Assembly: GCF_002019635.1 (NCBI RefSeq)
Contig: NZ_KV917371.1
Location: 2,152,001-2,216,000, forward strand
DNA from: Metabacillus halosaccharovorans
GTDB taxonomy: Bacteria; Bacillota; Bacilli; Bacillales; Bacillaceae
DNA: 64,000 nt
Direction: 5' to 3'
This document shows positions 39,891-48,168 of this stretch, in pieces. Under the pieces are notes generated by a model. The model saw only the letters and a list, made by a program, of their open reading frames with translations. It ran no database searches and was not told the origin of the DNA. How positions within the stretch are numbered: the stretch's first letter is position 1; every line of letters begins with the position of its first letter. A program made the position numbers and the translations under genes.

Positions 39891-40559
39891 ATGGTGTTAA
39901 CAAAAGTACAGATCCGAGAATGTTTGGATACGATAGGGGAAATGTTTCCTGACGCACATTGTGAATTGGTACATGAAAATCCGTTCGAATTAGTAATAGC
40001 TGTTGCGTTATCAGCCCAATGTACAGATGCACTTGTAAATAAAGTAACGAAAAACTTGTTTGAGAAATATAAAACTCCTGAAGACTATCTTGCTGTTTCT
40101 CTGGAAGAATTGCAAACAGATATTAAATCAATTGGCTTATTTAGAAACAAAGCAAAAAATATTCGTAAGCTATGTGAGACATTGCTTGAACACTACAATG
40201 GTGAGGTACCAAATGATCATACAGAGTTAACGAAACTTGCCGGAGTAGGTAGAAAAACAGCAAATGTGGTCATGTCTGTTGCCTTTGGTGTACCGGCAAT
40301 TGCAGTGGATACTCATGTTGAGAGAGTGAGTAAAAGACTCGGTATATGCAAGTGGAAGGATTCCGTTTTAGAAGTTGAGAAGACGCTGATGAGAAAAGTA
40401 CCTGAAGAGGAATGGTCGCTTACTCATCATCGATTAATCTTTTTTGGAAGGTATCATTGTAAGGCTCAATCGCCTAAATGTGAGAGTTGTCCATTATTAC
40501 ACTTATGCAGAGAAGGACAAAAGCGAATGAAAAAGGAAAAAATAATAAATGCAAAATAG
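39891..40559 (+). CDS. nth: Endonuclease III
   Basis: DNA glycosylase and AP lyase that removes oxidised pyrimidines. About 222 residues. The helix-hairpin-helix is LAGVGRKTANVV, with the catalytic Lys, then the catalytic Asp in VDTHVERVSKRLG. The four cluster cysteines lie in CKAQSPKCESCPLLHLC. ATG 39891 follows GAAGGTGAAA. It overlaps ypoC by about 11 nt; dnaD-nth-ypoC form one unit. Confidence 0.95.
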   Translation: MVLTKVQIRECLDTIGEMFPDAHCELVHENPFELVIAVALSAQCTDALVNKVTKNLFEKYKTPEDYLAVSLEELQTDIKSIGLFRNKAKNIRKLCETLLEHYNGEVPNDHTELTKLAGVGRKTANVVMSVAFGVPAIAVDTHVERVSKRLGICKWKDSVLEVEKTLMRKVPEEEWSLTHHRLIFFGRYHCKAQSPKCESCPLLHLCREGQKRMKKEKIINAK

Positions 40560-41082
40560 CAATGAATTATGGGAAATTCCTGCATCATTTCGCAATCCTC
40601 TTTTTTATCCCGATAAGAATAGCTTCCAACAACAAGATACAAGCGTTATTTCACAAGTCCTCTCACATGAACCTTTTTATTTTGATATGTTATATGCTCT
40701 TAAAGAAACACTAGAATGTAATCCTTGGGAAAATCCTAAGGATTTTGTTTCAATAATTTTGGGTGAGTGGAAACAATTAAAGGGAAATGCAAGAGAGATA
40801 TACAAGCAAAAAGAAAGATCCAATAAATCGGAACGTATACTTGTCCACTGTGTCTCTCTTTTTATAGCTTGTTTATTTTGGTTAAACCGTTCACCTGTAC
40901 CTGGACTGCGTCCTTCCGATATGGAACTGGATGACTTTTATAGAAAGCCGGTAAATTGCAAAGAACGGCTTTTATTTATTATGTCAAAACCTACTCAGTA
41001 TCACGCTTTTATTCAGCTAGAACAACTTTTTAATGAATGTGAAAAAATATATGCAAAGGCAATTGCACTTAAACAAATTTAA
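40549..41082 (+). CDS. ypoC: YpoC family protein
   Basis: 177 residues. It matches the conserved Bacillus protein YpoC by place (after nth, before ponA) and by features such as LPSDM-like LRPSDMELDDFYRKP and a tryptophan-rich middle. It has a hydrophobic stretch near LFIACLFWL but no clear signal peptide. Function unknown. It starts inside nth. Confidence 0.8.
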   Translation: MQNSNELWEIPASFRNPLFYPDKNSFQQQDTSVISQVLSHEPFYFDMLYALKETLECNPWENPKDFVSIILGEWKQLKGNAREIYKQKERSNKSERILVHCVSLFIACLFWLNRSPVPGLRPSDMELDDFYRKPVNCKERLLFIMSKPTQYHAFIQLEQLFNECEKIYAKAIALKQI

Positions 41083-41129
41083 GGAGATTATTTCATATGA
41101 AGTAATCTTTTTTTGTGAAAACAAAAAGA

Positions 41130-41156
41130 AAAGAACCGATCATAAATCGGTTCTTT
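41130..41156 (-). terminator. Terminator of ponA, between convergent genes
   Basis: AAAGAACCGAT (41130-41140) pairs with ATCGGTTCTTT (41146-41156). On the minus strand the stem runs into TCTTTTTGTTTTC, a good T-tract after ponA. Confidence 0.82.
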
Positions 41157-41167
41157 AGAAATATTGT

Positions 41168-43828
41168 TTATTGTCCTTCTTCAGGTTCTTCCTCTTCTTC
41201 GTTACTTCCATTTGAGTTAGTAGGAGGAACTGTTGTTTCTACATCTGGTGCGGTTGGTGTTTCACCATTTCCGTTATCCTGACCATCTTCGTTCTGGTTG
41301 TCCTGGTTACCATCTTGATTATTGTTATCTGTATTGCCATTTTGACCGTTGCCGTTATTCCCGTTATTTTCATCCTGATTATTTCCGTTATTTTCCTCAT
41401 TACCTTCTTCGTCTGGTTGAGTCTCTTCGTCAGTACCATCTTCAGGTAATTCAGGAACATCAATTTCAGGTTCAGGTACCTGTACCTTTGTCGCTGCAGC
41501 AGCACTGCGGTTATTATCATCTTCATCACTTACAGCTACAACCTGGTATGAATAAATAGCTCCAGGAATAACATCACTAATTGTAAAACTCTTGTCTTTT
41601 GATTTGTTTACAACTTCATATGGACCCTCATCAATCGATTGTTTCACTTCGAATGAAACATTCTCTGTGTCTCCATATTCCCAATTTAAACTAATAGAAT
41701 TATTTACTTGATCATAGTTAATCGATAAATTTGATGGTTTATCAATTTCAACTTTTTCAAATTTCTTAGAAACAGTCGTTGGTTCATCGCCTTTTACGAA
41801 GTATTCATACGTAATATTGCTGGATGGCGTGTATTCACTTGCTAATTTGGCAGGATTTGAGCCTTTTTCAATGGCTTTTTCAACAACACTGTTTGGTTGT
41901 TCAAAATCAGAATCATCATCACCTGCTATTTCTTGGAATACTTCTCTAAACATCGCTCTTGCTAGTCGTTGGTCAGAAGAATCTAAATATACTTTGTCAC
42001 TGTCTTCCGTAATATTATACCCGGTCCAAACAGCAGCCGTATAATTTGGATTATATCCTACAAACCAGGCATCCTTAGAGGCCCCAGATGGAACATTGTA
42101 TTTTGCTTTATCATCTTCCGAGAAATTGGTTGTTCCTGTTTTACCTGCTATATTTACATTTGAAATTTGAACAGATTTACCTGTGCCGTATTCCACAACA
42201 GATTTCATCATATCCGTTACCATGAAGGCTGTATAATCACTCATAGCCGGTTCCGGATCTGGAGCTAGACTGATTTCTGTACCATCACTTAATACAATTT
42301 TCTTAACGGCATATGGCTCATTGAAAATCCCGTTATTACCAAATGCACTGAAAGCACCTGCCATTTGAAGAGGGGATACTCCATGATCAAATCCTCCGAT
42401 TGCATAGGATTCATAGATTTCTTCCAATGGGATACCTAATCCTTGTGCGAAGTCTTGGGCTTTTTCTAAACCAACTGCTTGTAATGCTTTTAATGCAGGG
42501 ATATTACGTGAATCTGCTAAAGCATCACGAATGGACATCCATCCTTTAAATTTTCGATCCCAGTTATTAATTGGTGTTCCATTACTGTAAGTATATGATT
42601 CATCGTTAATTTGTTCATAAGTCGACCATTTCTCATGTTCAATAACCGGGCCGTAATCTAATACAGGCTTAATTGTTGAACCAGGCTGACGTCTTGTATC
42701 AGTAGCATAGTTATAACCGCCTACAGGCTGATTACGGCCTCCACCGATTGCTCGAATTTCACCTGTTTTTGTGTCGATTAAGGCGATTCCAGCTTGAAGT
42801 TTATCATCAGGAAAATCAACTGCATCACCATTCATAACATTTTCAACCGTATCCTGTGCATCAGGGTCCAGTGTCGTATAAATCTGTAATCCGGCTGATC
42901 CTGCATCAATATCTGTTTTTTCTTTTACTTCTTCTATTACTTCTTCTACAAATGCATGATATGGATTCGCTTTTTCAGTATCCTCAATTACTGTTGATTG
43001 AACAGGGATACTTTTTGCTTCATCGGCTTCAGCTTTTGTAATAAATCCGTGCTTAGCCATTAGTGTTAACACAATGTTACGACGTTTTTCAGCACTTTCA
43101 GGATTTGTCCTAGGGTTGTAGTTATTTGGACTTTGCGGAATGCCCGCAATCATTGCTGCTTCATGAAGTTCTAACTCACTTAAGTCTTTTCCATAAAACG
43201 ATTCAGCTGCTTGTGCTACTCCATAAACATTACCAGGAAAATATATTTTGTTTAAATACATCTCAAGAATTTCCTGCTTAGAATATTTTTGTTCTAGTTG
43301 AAAAGACAGCCATAATTCTTGAACTTTACGTGAAATTGTTTTTTCTGGAGTTAATAAAGAGTTCTTAATAACCTGCTGTGTGATCGTACTTGCACCTTCT
43401 GCACCAAACCCTTCTTGAATATTGGCAACAAGAGCTCCGCCAAGACGTATGACGTCAACACCATTATGTTCATAAAATCGTGCATCCTCAGTTGCTAAAA
43501 CAGCATTCTCAAGCACTTTTGGAATTTCATCGTACGGTACATATGTACGCTTTACTTGACCAAATTCGGTGATTTCGTCACCATTCATATCATATATCTT
43601 TGATGAAAATGAATCTTTTAGTTTTTTATCATCCAGTGGAGGTGCCCCGGCAACCATTACAGCAAATGTAACACCGCCGGCCAACATACCGACAATACCA
43701 ATTGCTAAAAGGCTTATAAGGATCTTTTTCCATAATCCAGCTTTTGGTTTTTTATTCTTTTTTTTCTTTGAACTTTGTTGAGCCTGTTTTTTTCTTCGTT
43801 CTTCACGACTCTTATATTGTTCAGACAT
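41168..43828 (-). CDS. ponA: Class A penicillin-binding protein 1 (PBP1A/1B)
   Basis: Bifunctional peptidoglycan glycosyltransferase and transpeptidase. About 886 residues: lysine-rich cytosolic start, one membrane anchor (near 37-62), GT51 domain with EDARFYEHNGVD and EGASTITQQ, transpeptidase domain with STIKP, SRN and KTGTTN, then a fibronectin III domain. The last 90 or so residues are an Asn/Gly/Glu-rich low-complexity tail. The start giving MSEQYKSREERRK is preferred to one six codons upstream because AAAGGTTGGA lies between them. Operon recU-ponA. Confidence 0.95.
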   Translation of the reverse strand: MSEQYKSREERRKKQAQQSSKKKKNKKPKAGLWKKILISLLAIGIVGMLAGGVTFAVMVAGAPPLDDKKLKDSFSSKIYDMNGDEITEFGQVKRTYVPYDEIPKVLENAVLATEDARFYEHNGVDVIRLGGALVANIQEGFGAEGASTITQQVIKNSLLTPEKTISRKVQELWLSFQLEQKYSKQEILEMYLNKIYFPGNVYGVAQAAESFYGKDLSELELHEAAMIAGIPQSPNNYNPRTNPESAEKRRNIVLTLMAKHGFITKAEADEAKSIPVQSTVIEDTEKANPYHAFVEEVIEEVKEKTDIDAGSAGLQIYTTLDPDAQDTVENVMNGDAVDFPDDKLQAGIALIDTKTGEIRAIGGGRNQPVGGYNYATDTRRQPGSTIKPVLDYGPVIEHEKWSTYEQINDESYTYSNGTPINNWDRKFKGWMSIRDALADSRNIPALKALQAVGLEKAQDFAQGLGIPLEEIYESYAIGGFDHGVSPLQMAGAFSAFGNNGIFNEPYAVKKIVLSDGTEISLAPDPEPAMSDYTAFMVTDMMKSVVEYGTGKSVQISNVNIAGKTGTTNFSEDDKAKYNVPSGASKDAWFVGYNPNYTAAVWTGYNITEDSDKVYLDSSDQRLARAMFREVFQEIAGDDDSDFEQPNSVVEKAIEKGSNPAKLASEYTPSSNITYEYFVKGDEPTTVSKKFEKVEIDKPSNLSINYDQVNNSISLNWEYGDTENVSFEVKQSIDEGPYEVVNKSKDKSFTISDVIPGAIYSYQVVAVSDEDDNNRSAAAATKVQVPEPEIDVPELPEDGTDEETQPDEEGNEENNGNNQDENNGNNGNGQNGNTDNNNQDGNQDNQNEDGQDNGNGETPTAPDVETTVPPTNSNGSNEEEEEPEEGQ

Positions 43829-43901
43829 GTAATTCCAACCTTTCATTTTAGGCTATACTCATTTTTCTCTCATTAGAAATTTAGTTCAAATTTAAGGATC
43901 T

Positions 43902-44495
43902 TTAAAAATATAGTTTATCTATTATTTTGATATAGTCAATCCTTGCTTGATATCCAGTAGGGATGATATGGCCACTTTCATTTAATTCGTCTATAGTGAT
44001 AGATTTTCTACCGCCATTTAATTGCCGATCCCAAAAGGTTAACAGATGTTTAGAATCCAAATAATAAAATTGATTGAATGCAGATAAAATAACAAAACAA
44101 ATTCCATCTTGAAATAGGACATTTTTCATATGCTCAATTTGATGGGCATGGAAATTTTGTAAAGGAAATGATGTTTTATTTTTTGTTTCCTTTGCTTCAA
44201 AATCAATATATTTTCCACGATAAATGCCATTATAATCCGTTGTTGAACTTTGCTTAAAGTATGCTTCTTTAATGACAGCGGCACTTCTTCTGGGATAGTC
44301 CACATTCACAATTTGCACAGGTGTTGGTTTTTTATGTATTACAGCTACTTGATTTTCAAGATAATATTTATTTGTCTCGTTTAAATCATCTTCAAGTGAC
44401 ATACCACGGTTACTGTAGGTAATAGAAGGTGGCTGTTTTTTCTTTTGTTCAACCTTTGGTTCATAAGGCTTTCCGTTAGGATAACGAAAGATCAT
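43902..44495 (-). CDS. recU: Holliday junction resolvase RecU
   Basis: 197 residues. Cleaves four-way junctions in recombination and repair, the Gram-positive counterpart of Ruv[26 protein letters not shown] and the nuclease core [17 protein letters not shown] carry the type II restriction-like acidic and lysine residues. Ribosome site GAGGAGGT precedes ATG at 44495. It lies upstream of ponA on the same strand, as in B. subtilis. Confidence 0.95.
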   Translation of the reverse strand: MIFRYPNGKPYEPKVEQKKKQPPSITYSNRGMSLEDDLNETNKYYLENQVAVIHKKPTPVQIVNVDYPRRSAAVIKEAYFKQSSTTDYNGIYRGKYIDFEAKETKNKTSFPLQNFHAHQIEHMKNVLFQDGICFVILSAFNQFYYLDSKHLLTFWDRQLNGGRKSITIDELNESGHIIPTGYQARIDYIKIIDKLYF

Positions 44496-44629
44496 ACTTT
44501 ACCTCCTCTTTAAAACTACTACCTATCATACCAAAAAAAATGAAAAAGGAATGATAAAAAAGTTTCAATTTTGTTAATGCGTACATACTTCTTTATCGGG
44601 TAACAATAGAAGTATGAGGAGTGTAGAGG

Positions 44630-45613
44630 ATGAAAATGATTAAAAATAGTAAAGAAACAATAGTAAATGAACCATCATTGCTTGCTCATATTCATCATGA
44701 TACGAATAAATATAATATTGACAATATTACAAGAACAAGTGCCTATGAAAAAATTTATTTTAGGCATCCTGAGATAAAATGGGCTTTCTTGGCAAGCATG
44801 GTCTCCAGAAATGCCGGTTGGAATATGACAGACCTTGAAGGTAATTGGTTTAGAAAAGCCCTTAACTCAGAGAAAAGAAATTTATTATTTATGACATATG
44901 AACGCGCAAACTGGACCATTTTTCAAGATGCCTATCCACAGTTACTTATTTATGAATATTCAAAACGATATAAGAAACCATTATTTTATCTTTTAACCCA
45001 TTTTAGTGTCTCAAAGTTTATGGTAGAAGAATGGGAATATTTTTGGGAACATCAATCAATGGAACGCCTTATGACATCACTTATTATTAATGAACAAAAC
45101 GTTATACAACAACCCGTTATTAAACAAAAAATTTATAAACAGCATGTCTTTCATTCAGCCCCGTATAAACTTCAAGATTTGTTTCATTTCAGTACAGTCA
45201 TTTTTCCAACTTTACAAGGGAAATTATATGGTTTTTCCGTTTATAACTTTCAAAACCTAACTAATCGGATAGACTTGGGAAAACGATTGGGCTGGCTATT
45301 ATTTCATGCTGGTTTATATCAGCAGTTTGAAGCATTTGCAAAAACTGTTCCTCATACTGGATCAAGATATGATTATGAAAAATACTTTCCCGAAAAGAGA
45401 AGAAGAGAAACTCCTTTGTTACGAATGGCATATCCAATTGTCTCCCATACATTAGACGGAAAAAGAAAAGATTGGTTTCATGGTCAGAATATAAAAAAAT
45501 GGTTTAAGGAAAAGAAAATACCACAAAATTATGAGGTAACGGATTGGTTTAAACATAAACAAGATCAATTACACCTTTTGACTCTATTGCAAGAGTATTG
45601 GAGGAATGGATAA
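44630..45613 (+). CDS. yppC: YppC family protein (DUF2515)
   Basis: 327 residues, divergent from recU as in B. subtilis. Many aromatic residues; conserved stretches include WAFLASMVSRNAGWNMTDLE and LFMTYERANWTIFQDAYPQL. No signal peptide or enzyme motif that I recognise. Function unknown. A terminator follows directly. Confidence 0.82.
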   Translation: MKMIKNSKETIVNEPSLLAHIHHDTNKYNIDNITRTSAYEKIYFRHPEIKWAFLASMVSRNAGWNMTDLEGNWFRKALNSEKRNLLFMTYERANWTIFQDAYPQLLIYEYSKRYKKPLFYLLTHFSVSKFMVEEWEYFWEHQSMERLMTSLIINEQNVIQQPVIKQKIYKQHVFHSAPYKLQDLFHFSTVIFPTLQGKLYGFSVYNFQNLTNRIDLGKRLGWLLFHAGLYQQFEAFAKTVPHTGSRYDYEKYFPEKRRRETPLLRMAYPIVSHTLDGKRKDWFHGQNIKKWFKEKKIPQNYEVTDWFKHKQDQLHLLTLLQEYWRNG

Positions 45614-45632
45614 AAAGAGCTTGAAAATAGGT

Positions 45633-45661
45633 AAAAGCAAGGCAATTGAGCCTTGCTTTTT
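45633..45661. terminator. Terminator between yppC and sspM
   Basis: AAAAGCAAGGC (45633-45643) pairs perfectly with GCCTTGCTTTT (45650-45660), loop AATTGA, then T. It ends yppC and can serve sspM on the other strand. Confidence 0.85.
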
Positions 45662-45677
45662 AAAAGACTAGTTGCCC

Positions 45678-45776
45678 TTATGTAGAAGGACGATTTGGAC
45701 CGTCTAACTTTTTATCAGTAGGGATTTTTGTTTTGTCTTCAGCTGTTTGTTGTTTACCTTTAGGTTTTTTTGCCAT
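45678..45776 (-). CDS. sspM: Small acid-soluble spore protein M
   Basis: 32 codons, starting MAKKPKGKQQ and ending DKKLDGPNRPST. The C-terminus is nearly identical to that of B. subtilis SspM (DKKLGGPNRPST), and the gene lies beside yppC as there. Lysine-rich minor SASP made in the forespore. Ribosome site AGGAGGTG precedes ATG. A sigma-G-type promoter is visible upstream. Confidence 0.88.
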   Translation of the reverse strand: MAKKPKGKQQTAEDKTKIPTDKKLDGPNRPST

Positions 45777-45795
45777 TTTTAGCACCTCCTACAGT

Positions 45796-45825
45796 TATTT
45801 TGTGCGATCATCCTCATTTCCATAC
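45796..45825 (-). promoter_or_regulatory. Sigma-G-type promoter for sspM
   Basis: Reading the minus strand: GTATG (45825-45821) as -35, an 18-nt spacer, and CAAAATA (45802-45796) as -10. These fit the forespore consensus GNATR / CANANTA. The -10 ends 20 nt before the start codon. Confidence 0.6.
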
Positions 45826-45950
45826 AGGTCAAAAGAAGGTGTCGAAAAATGCATAAATTCACTTTCTTTGCCGAATAGAAACTAGTTTTGTCAAGCTTGA
45901 AGGGGGAAAGAATGAAATGACGAATACATAGCAATAGAGGAGGGAGAATG

Positions 45951-46202
45951 ATGAAAAATATGATTGAAAAAAGTGTAATTGAGGAAAAGTTAGCAGAATT
46001 GGAAACTGAATTAATAAAACTAGAGATGGCCTTAGATCACCATAAAACACCAGCAAGACTTGAGAATAAGATCATGGATAAAGTTAATCAAATAGATCGT
46101 CAACTAACAACAATATCAAAAGCATCAATTACAAACAAAGCACATCATAAACAAGATCATTATAAGCAATATCAATTCCCTGTCGCTGCAACGAATGCGT
46201 AA
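45951..46202 (+). CDS. Small coiled-coil protein at the yppD position
   Basis: 83 residues. A heptad-like N-terminal helix (EEKLAELETELIKLEMALD) is followed by a His/Lys-rich tail. It occupies the place of yppD in B. subtilis, but I do not recall that sequence well enough to assign it. ATG 45951 has better spacing from GGAGGGAG than ATG 45948. Cytosolic; function unknown. Confidence 0.65.
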   Translation: MKNMIEKSVIEEKLAELETELIKLEMALDHHKTPARLENKIMDKVNQIDRQLTTISKASITNKAHHKQDHYKQYQFPVAATNA

Positions 46203-46257
46203 TGAAAAAAGTGTAATATAGAGGAGAATTTGATATGATTAGCTTGAGGTGAACAAA

Positions 46258-46638
46258 TTGAGCTATATAAATCTAATCAAATCCTCACTACATCTGTTAA
46301 AATGTTTAACTGAATGTAAGCACAGATTTGAGTCTTTACAAACTAAGCCTGAAAAAACAGAGATATACTTTTATGAACAGGTTAAACCAACTTTTGAACT
46401 GGTTAAACATAAAGCAAATGCTTGGGAACAACATGCATTAGATTGGATAAAAAAGGAGAAACCTAAATATATCCATCAAACACAAATTGAGTCCGCCATG
46501 GAAAATATAGAGCAAGTAGTTCTCCAATCGTTTTATAAAGACGTAAACAAACAACGATTTCATAACCTACATCACTCAGTTGAATATGTATTAAATACAA
46601 TTATGGATGAAATAGAAAAAAAGGACGCCTCTCAATAA
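46258..46638 (+). CDS. yppE: YppE family protein (DUF1798)
   Basis: About 126 residues, all-helical. ETEIYFYEQVKPTFELVK-like spacing and WEQHALDWIKKEKPKYIH match the YppE family, whose members form a four-helix bundle. Function unknown. TTG 46258 is preferred, with GAGGTGA (46246-46252) 5 nt upstream; GTG 46249 lies within that site. Confidence 0.75.
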   Translation: MSYINLIKSSLHLLKCLTECKHRFESLQTKPEKTEIYFYEQVKPTFELVKHKANAWEQHALDWIKKEKPKYIHQTQIESAMENIEQVVLQSFYKDVNKQRFHNLHHSVEYVLNTIMDEIEKKDASQ

Positions 46639-46662
46639 GAGTACGTCCTTATTCGTTTTATT
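46621..46662 (+). terminator. Terminator overlapping the end of yppE
   Basis: AAGGACG (46621-46627) pairs with CGTCCTT (46644-46650); the stop codon is in the loop. ATTCGTTTTATTT follows. Confidence 0.7.
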
Positions 46663-46827
46663 TCACTCATCAACCTTTATACTAACAGGACGTTCGTTTT
46701 CGGTCCCAACTGTTTTTATGTCATATTCTACATGTTCTGTATTTTTAGCTGTAACTTCTTGACCATGATTTGGAATTGTAGGAGCATGTCCTTTTTCTTT
46801 ATGATTAAAATGTTTACCTCGTGCCAT
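46663..46827 (-). CDS. Small histidine-rich hypothetical protein
   Basis: 54 codons, starting MARGKHFNHKEKGHAPTIPN and ending VSIKVDE. Ribosome site AAAGGAGG is 8 nt before the ATG. No family recognised. Basic N-terminal half, acidic C-terminal half, no membrane segment. Upstream, ACATG-N18-CATATTA weakly resembles a forespore promoter. Its neighbours sspM and yppG are spore genes, so a spore role is possible but unproven. Confidence 0.6.
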   Translation of the reverse strand: MARGKHFNHKEKGHAPTIPNHGQEVTAKNTEHVEYDIKTVGTENERPVSIKVDE

Positions 46828-46941
46828 TGTATAACCTCCTTTTCATGACTCATTCCTAATATGAACTAACCTAAAGATATTCATGTATGAACATAGATAA
46901 ATTATTATTAGTGAATCCTTTCGATTAGCGGCTTTCCTTTC

Positions 46942-46969
46942 ACATTATAGGCAAATGAATCATATAATA
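46942..46969 (+). promoter_or_regulatory. Sigma-K-type promoter for yppG
   Basis: ACA (46942-46944), exactly 16 nt, then CATATAATA (46961-46969), matching the mother-cell sigma-K consensus AC-N16-CATANNNTA. It lies about 40 nt before the yppG start. Confidence 0.72.
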
Positions 46970-47005
46970 CAGTACCATTAATAAGCTATAGGGAGGTTTA
47001 ACTAC

Positions 47006-47449
47006 ATGCACCAAACATACCCGTATTTCAATAGAAGGTCCCGGAGAAGAGAAAATGAATACTTTCAAACATTTCCTTACTATGAACACCAATCTGTTGG
47101 ATATCAAAATCAGCAATATATAAATCCATTGTTGTCTCAAGCACATTCATTCCATCAAAATGGTTACCAACAACCATTTCAGTCCTATCAACAGCCATAT
47201 GCTAATGGTAGTTATAACGGAAATGTTGAAAATACTTTTACGAATTATCCTTATCCTACGCCATATCCAAAGCCCTTACCTTATTTTAAGCAGCCTCAGC
47301 CTAGTGGATTCCAAAACGTCTTATCACAATTTAAGAAAACTGACGGACAGTTAGATTTTAATAAAATGATGGACACAGCAGGTCAAATGATGAATGCTGT
47401 TAATCAAATGGGCGGGCTTTTTAAAGGTGTAACATCTATGTTTAAATAG
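47006..47449 (+). CDS. yppG: Spore coat-type protein YppG
   Basis: 147 residues, rich in Tyr, Gln, Pro and Asn: repeated YQQ/SYQ and YPYPTPYPKPLPYF segments, then a more ordered C-terminus (SQFKKTDGQLDFNKMMDTAG). This composition fits a coat or crust protein, and YppG is listed among B. subtilis coat proteins. Ribosome site GGGAGGT lies before ATG 47006. The sigma-K-type promoter upstream supports late mother-cell expression. Confidence 0.82.
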   Translation: MHQTYPYFNRRSRRRENEYFQTFPYYEHQSVGYQNQQYINPLLSQAHSFHQNGYQQPFQSYQQPYANGSYNGNVENTFTNYPYPTPYPKPLPYFKQPQPSGFQNVLSQFKKTDGQLDFNKMMDTAGQMMNAVNQMGGLFKGVTSMFK

Positions 47450-47478
47450 TGTGTAGCATTTCATAGAAGGCTATTTAA

Positions 47479-47507
47479 AAGGGACTGTCAAGTTGAGACA
47501 GCCCCTT
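47479..47507. terminator. Hairpin between convergent yppG and the csgA-like operon
   Basis: GGGACTGTC (47481-47489) pairs with GACAGCCCC (47497-47505) with one mismatch. T-rich sequence flanks it on the minus strand (CCTTTTAAATAG), so it mainly serves the minus-strand operon. Confidence 0.68.
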
Positions 47508-47511
47508 AAAA

Positions 47512-47646
47512 TCATGAGTTATTTTTTAAATATTTCTTAGCAAGAAGTTCTTTTACTTCACGATAAGATAGACCTGAATTAGCATTTAACCTTTTAACTT
47601 CCTCTACATCTGTATTTGAATATTTCTTTGTATTAAAATGTTTCAT
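47512..47646 (-). CDS. 44-residue hypothetical protein, last gene of the csgA-like operon
   Basis: 44 codons, starting MKHFNTKKYSNTDVEEVKRL and ending AKKYLKNNS. A helix-turn-helix-like stretch (NANSGLSYREVKELLAKK) is visible, but it is too short to call a DNA-binding protein. Its start overlaps the end of the Tad1/Acb2-like gene by 14 nt, so translation is probably coupled. No family recognised. Confidence 0.68.
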   Translation of the reverse strand: MKHFNTKKYSNTDVEEVKRLNANSGLSYREVKELLAKKYLKNNS

Positions 47647-47893
47647 TTGTTTCAATACCTCTATGTTTGTCTTCCATCCGTTCTTTTCTAACTCTTAATG
47701 CATAATTCGCTGTTTGAAGATTAGAAATAGCGATCGAGTTTTCCGGGCAGGCGAAATCACCATTTTGATGAGATTTTAATTGGTCTACGAGAACGCTAAT
47801 AACATCTTCTACTTGACAGCCATTCACACCTTCACGATCAATTGCCCCGGTTTGGAACTTGATATTAATGTAATGATTACTATTTCTATTCAT
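47633..47893 (-). CDS. Tad1/Acb2-like hairpin-domain protein
   Basis: 86 residues. The pattern is FQTG at 13-16, GVNGCQVEDV at 22-31, FACPENSIAI at 47-56, then a paired helix with spaced arginines (67, 69, 72, 78) and RGIETN at 78-83. From memory this follows the phage proteins of the Acb2/Tad1 hairpin family (FQ-G-I-E-GVNG ... FACxENALAI ... R-RGVEGT), which sequester cyclic nucleotide or gcADPR signals of CBASS and Thoeris defence. Differences: LQTA in place of LEEA, RGIETN in place of RGVEGT. Ribosome site AGGAGGT. It is not in a prophage here but in a four-gene operon with a csgA-like spore gene. Ligand binding is unproven. Confidence 0.6.
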   Translation of the reverse strand: MNRNSNHYINIKFQTGAIDREGVNGCQVEDVISVLVDQLKSHQNGDFACPENSIAISNLQTANYALRVRKERMEDKHRGIETNETF

Positions 47894-47913
47894 TAGAACC
47901 TCCTGTTTAAAGA

Positions 47914-48162
47914 CTATAATAGCAGCTCATAAACTTCATTAAGCTGATTACCTCTTATAAAGTCTTGTTCATTAAACGCATATTTAATTTCATCAGGTAA
48001 AACATTATTTAAAAATTGAATTTCATCTTCTTCAAGTATTCGAACAAAGTCTAATTCAGTATGGAATTTTCCATTTGTTAACTTGTTAGTAATTCTCTTA
48101 CATACTGAGCTTCTATCGTAATTTGATAATGCTTCTCTTAAGTATCCCAGAGTAAAGTCCAT
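47914..48162 (-). CDS. csgA: CsgA-like sporulation-specific acid-soluble protein
   Basis: 82 residues, starting MDFTLGYLREALSNYD and ending GNQLNEVYELLL. This matches my memory of B. subtilis CsgA (82 residues, TLGYLRE start, LNEVYELLL end), a sigma-G-dependent small spore protein. It is acidic and helical. It lies 6 nt after the preceding small gene and 20 nt before the Tad1/Acb2-like gene. In B. subtilis csgA is elsewhere on the chromosome, so this is a relocated or extra copy. Confidence 0.68.
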   Translation of the reverse strand: MDFTLGYLREALSNYDRSSVCKRITNKLTNGKFHTELDFVRILEEDEIQFLNNVLPDEIKYAFNEQDFIRGNQLNEVYELLL

Positions 48163-48168
48163 CTTTCA

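Noticed and set aside
41239-41529. 96-codon minus-strand frame inside the ponA tail
   Set aside because: Shadow of the Asn/Gly/Glu-rich low-complexity tail of PonA in another frame; Met/Ile/Thr-rich translation with no ribosome site.
46235-46252. Five-codon open frame (MISLR) whose stop lies in the yppE ribosome site
   Set aside because: It has a ribosome site but is too short to judge; no regulatory codon run and no paired RNA structure were seen. It probably reflects chance.
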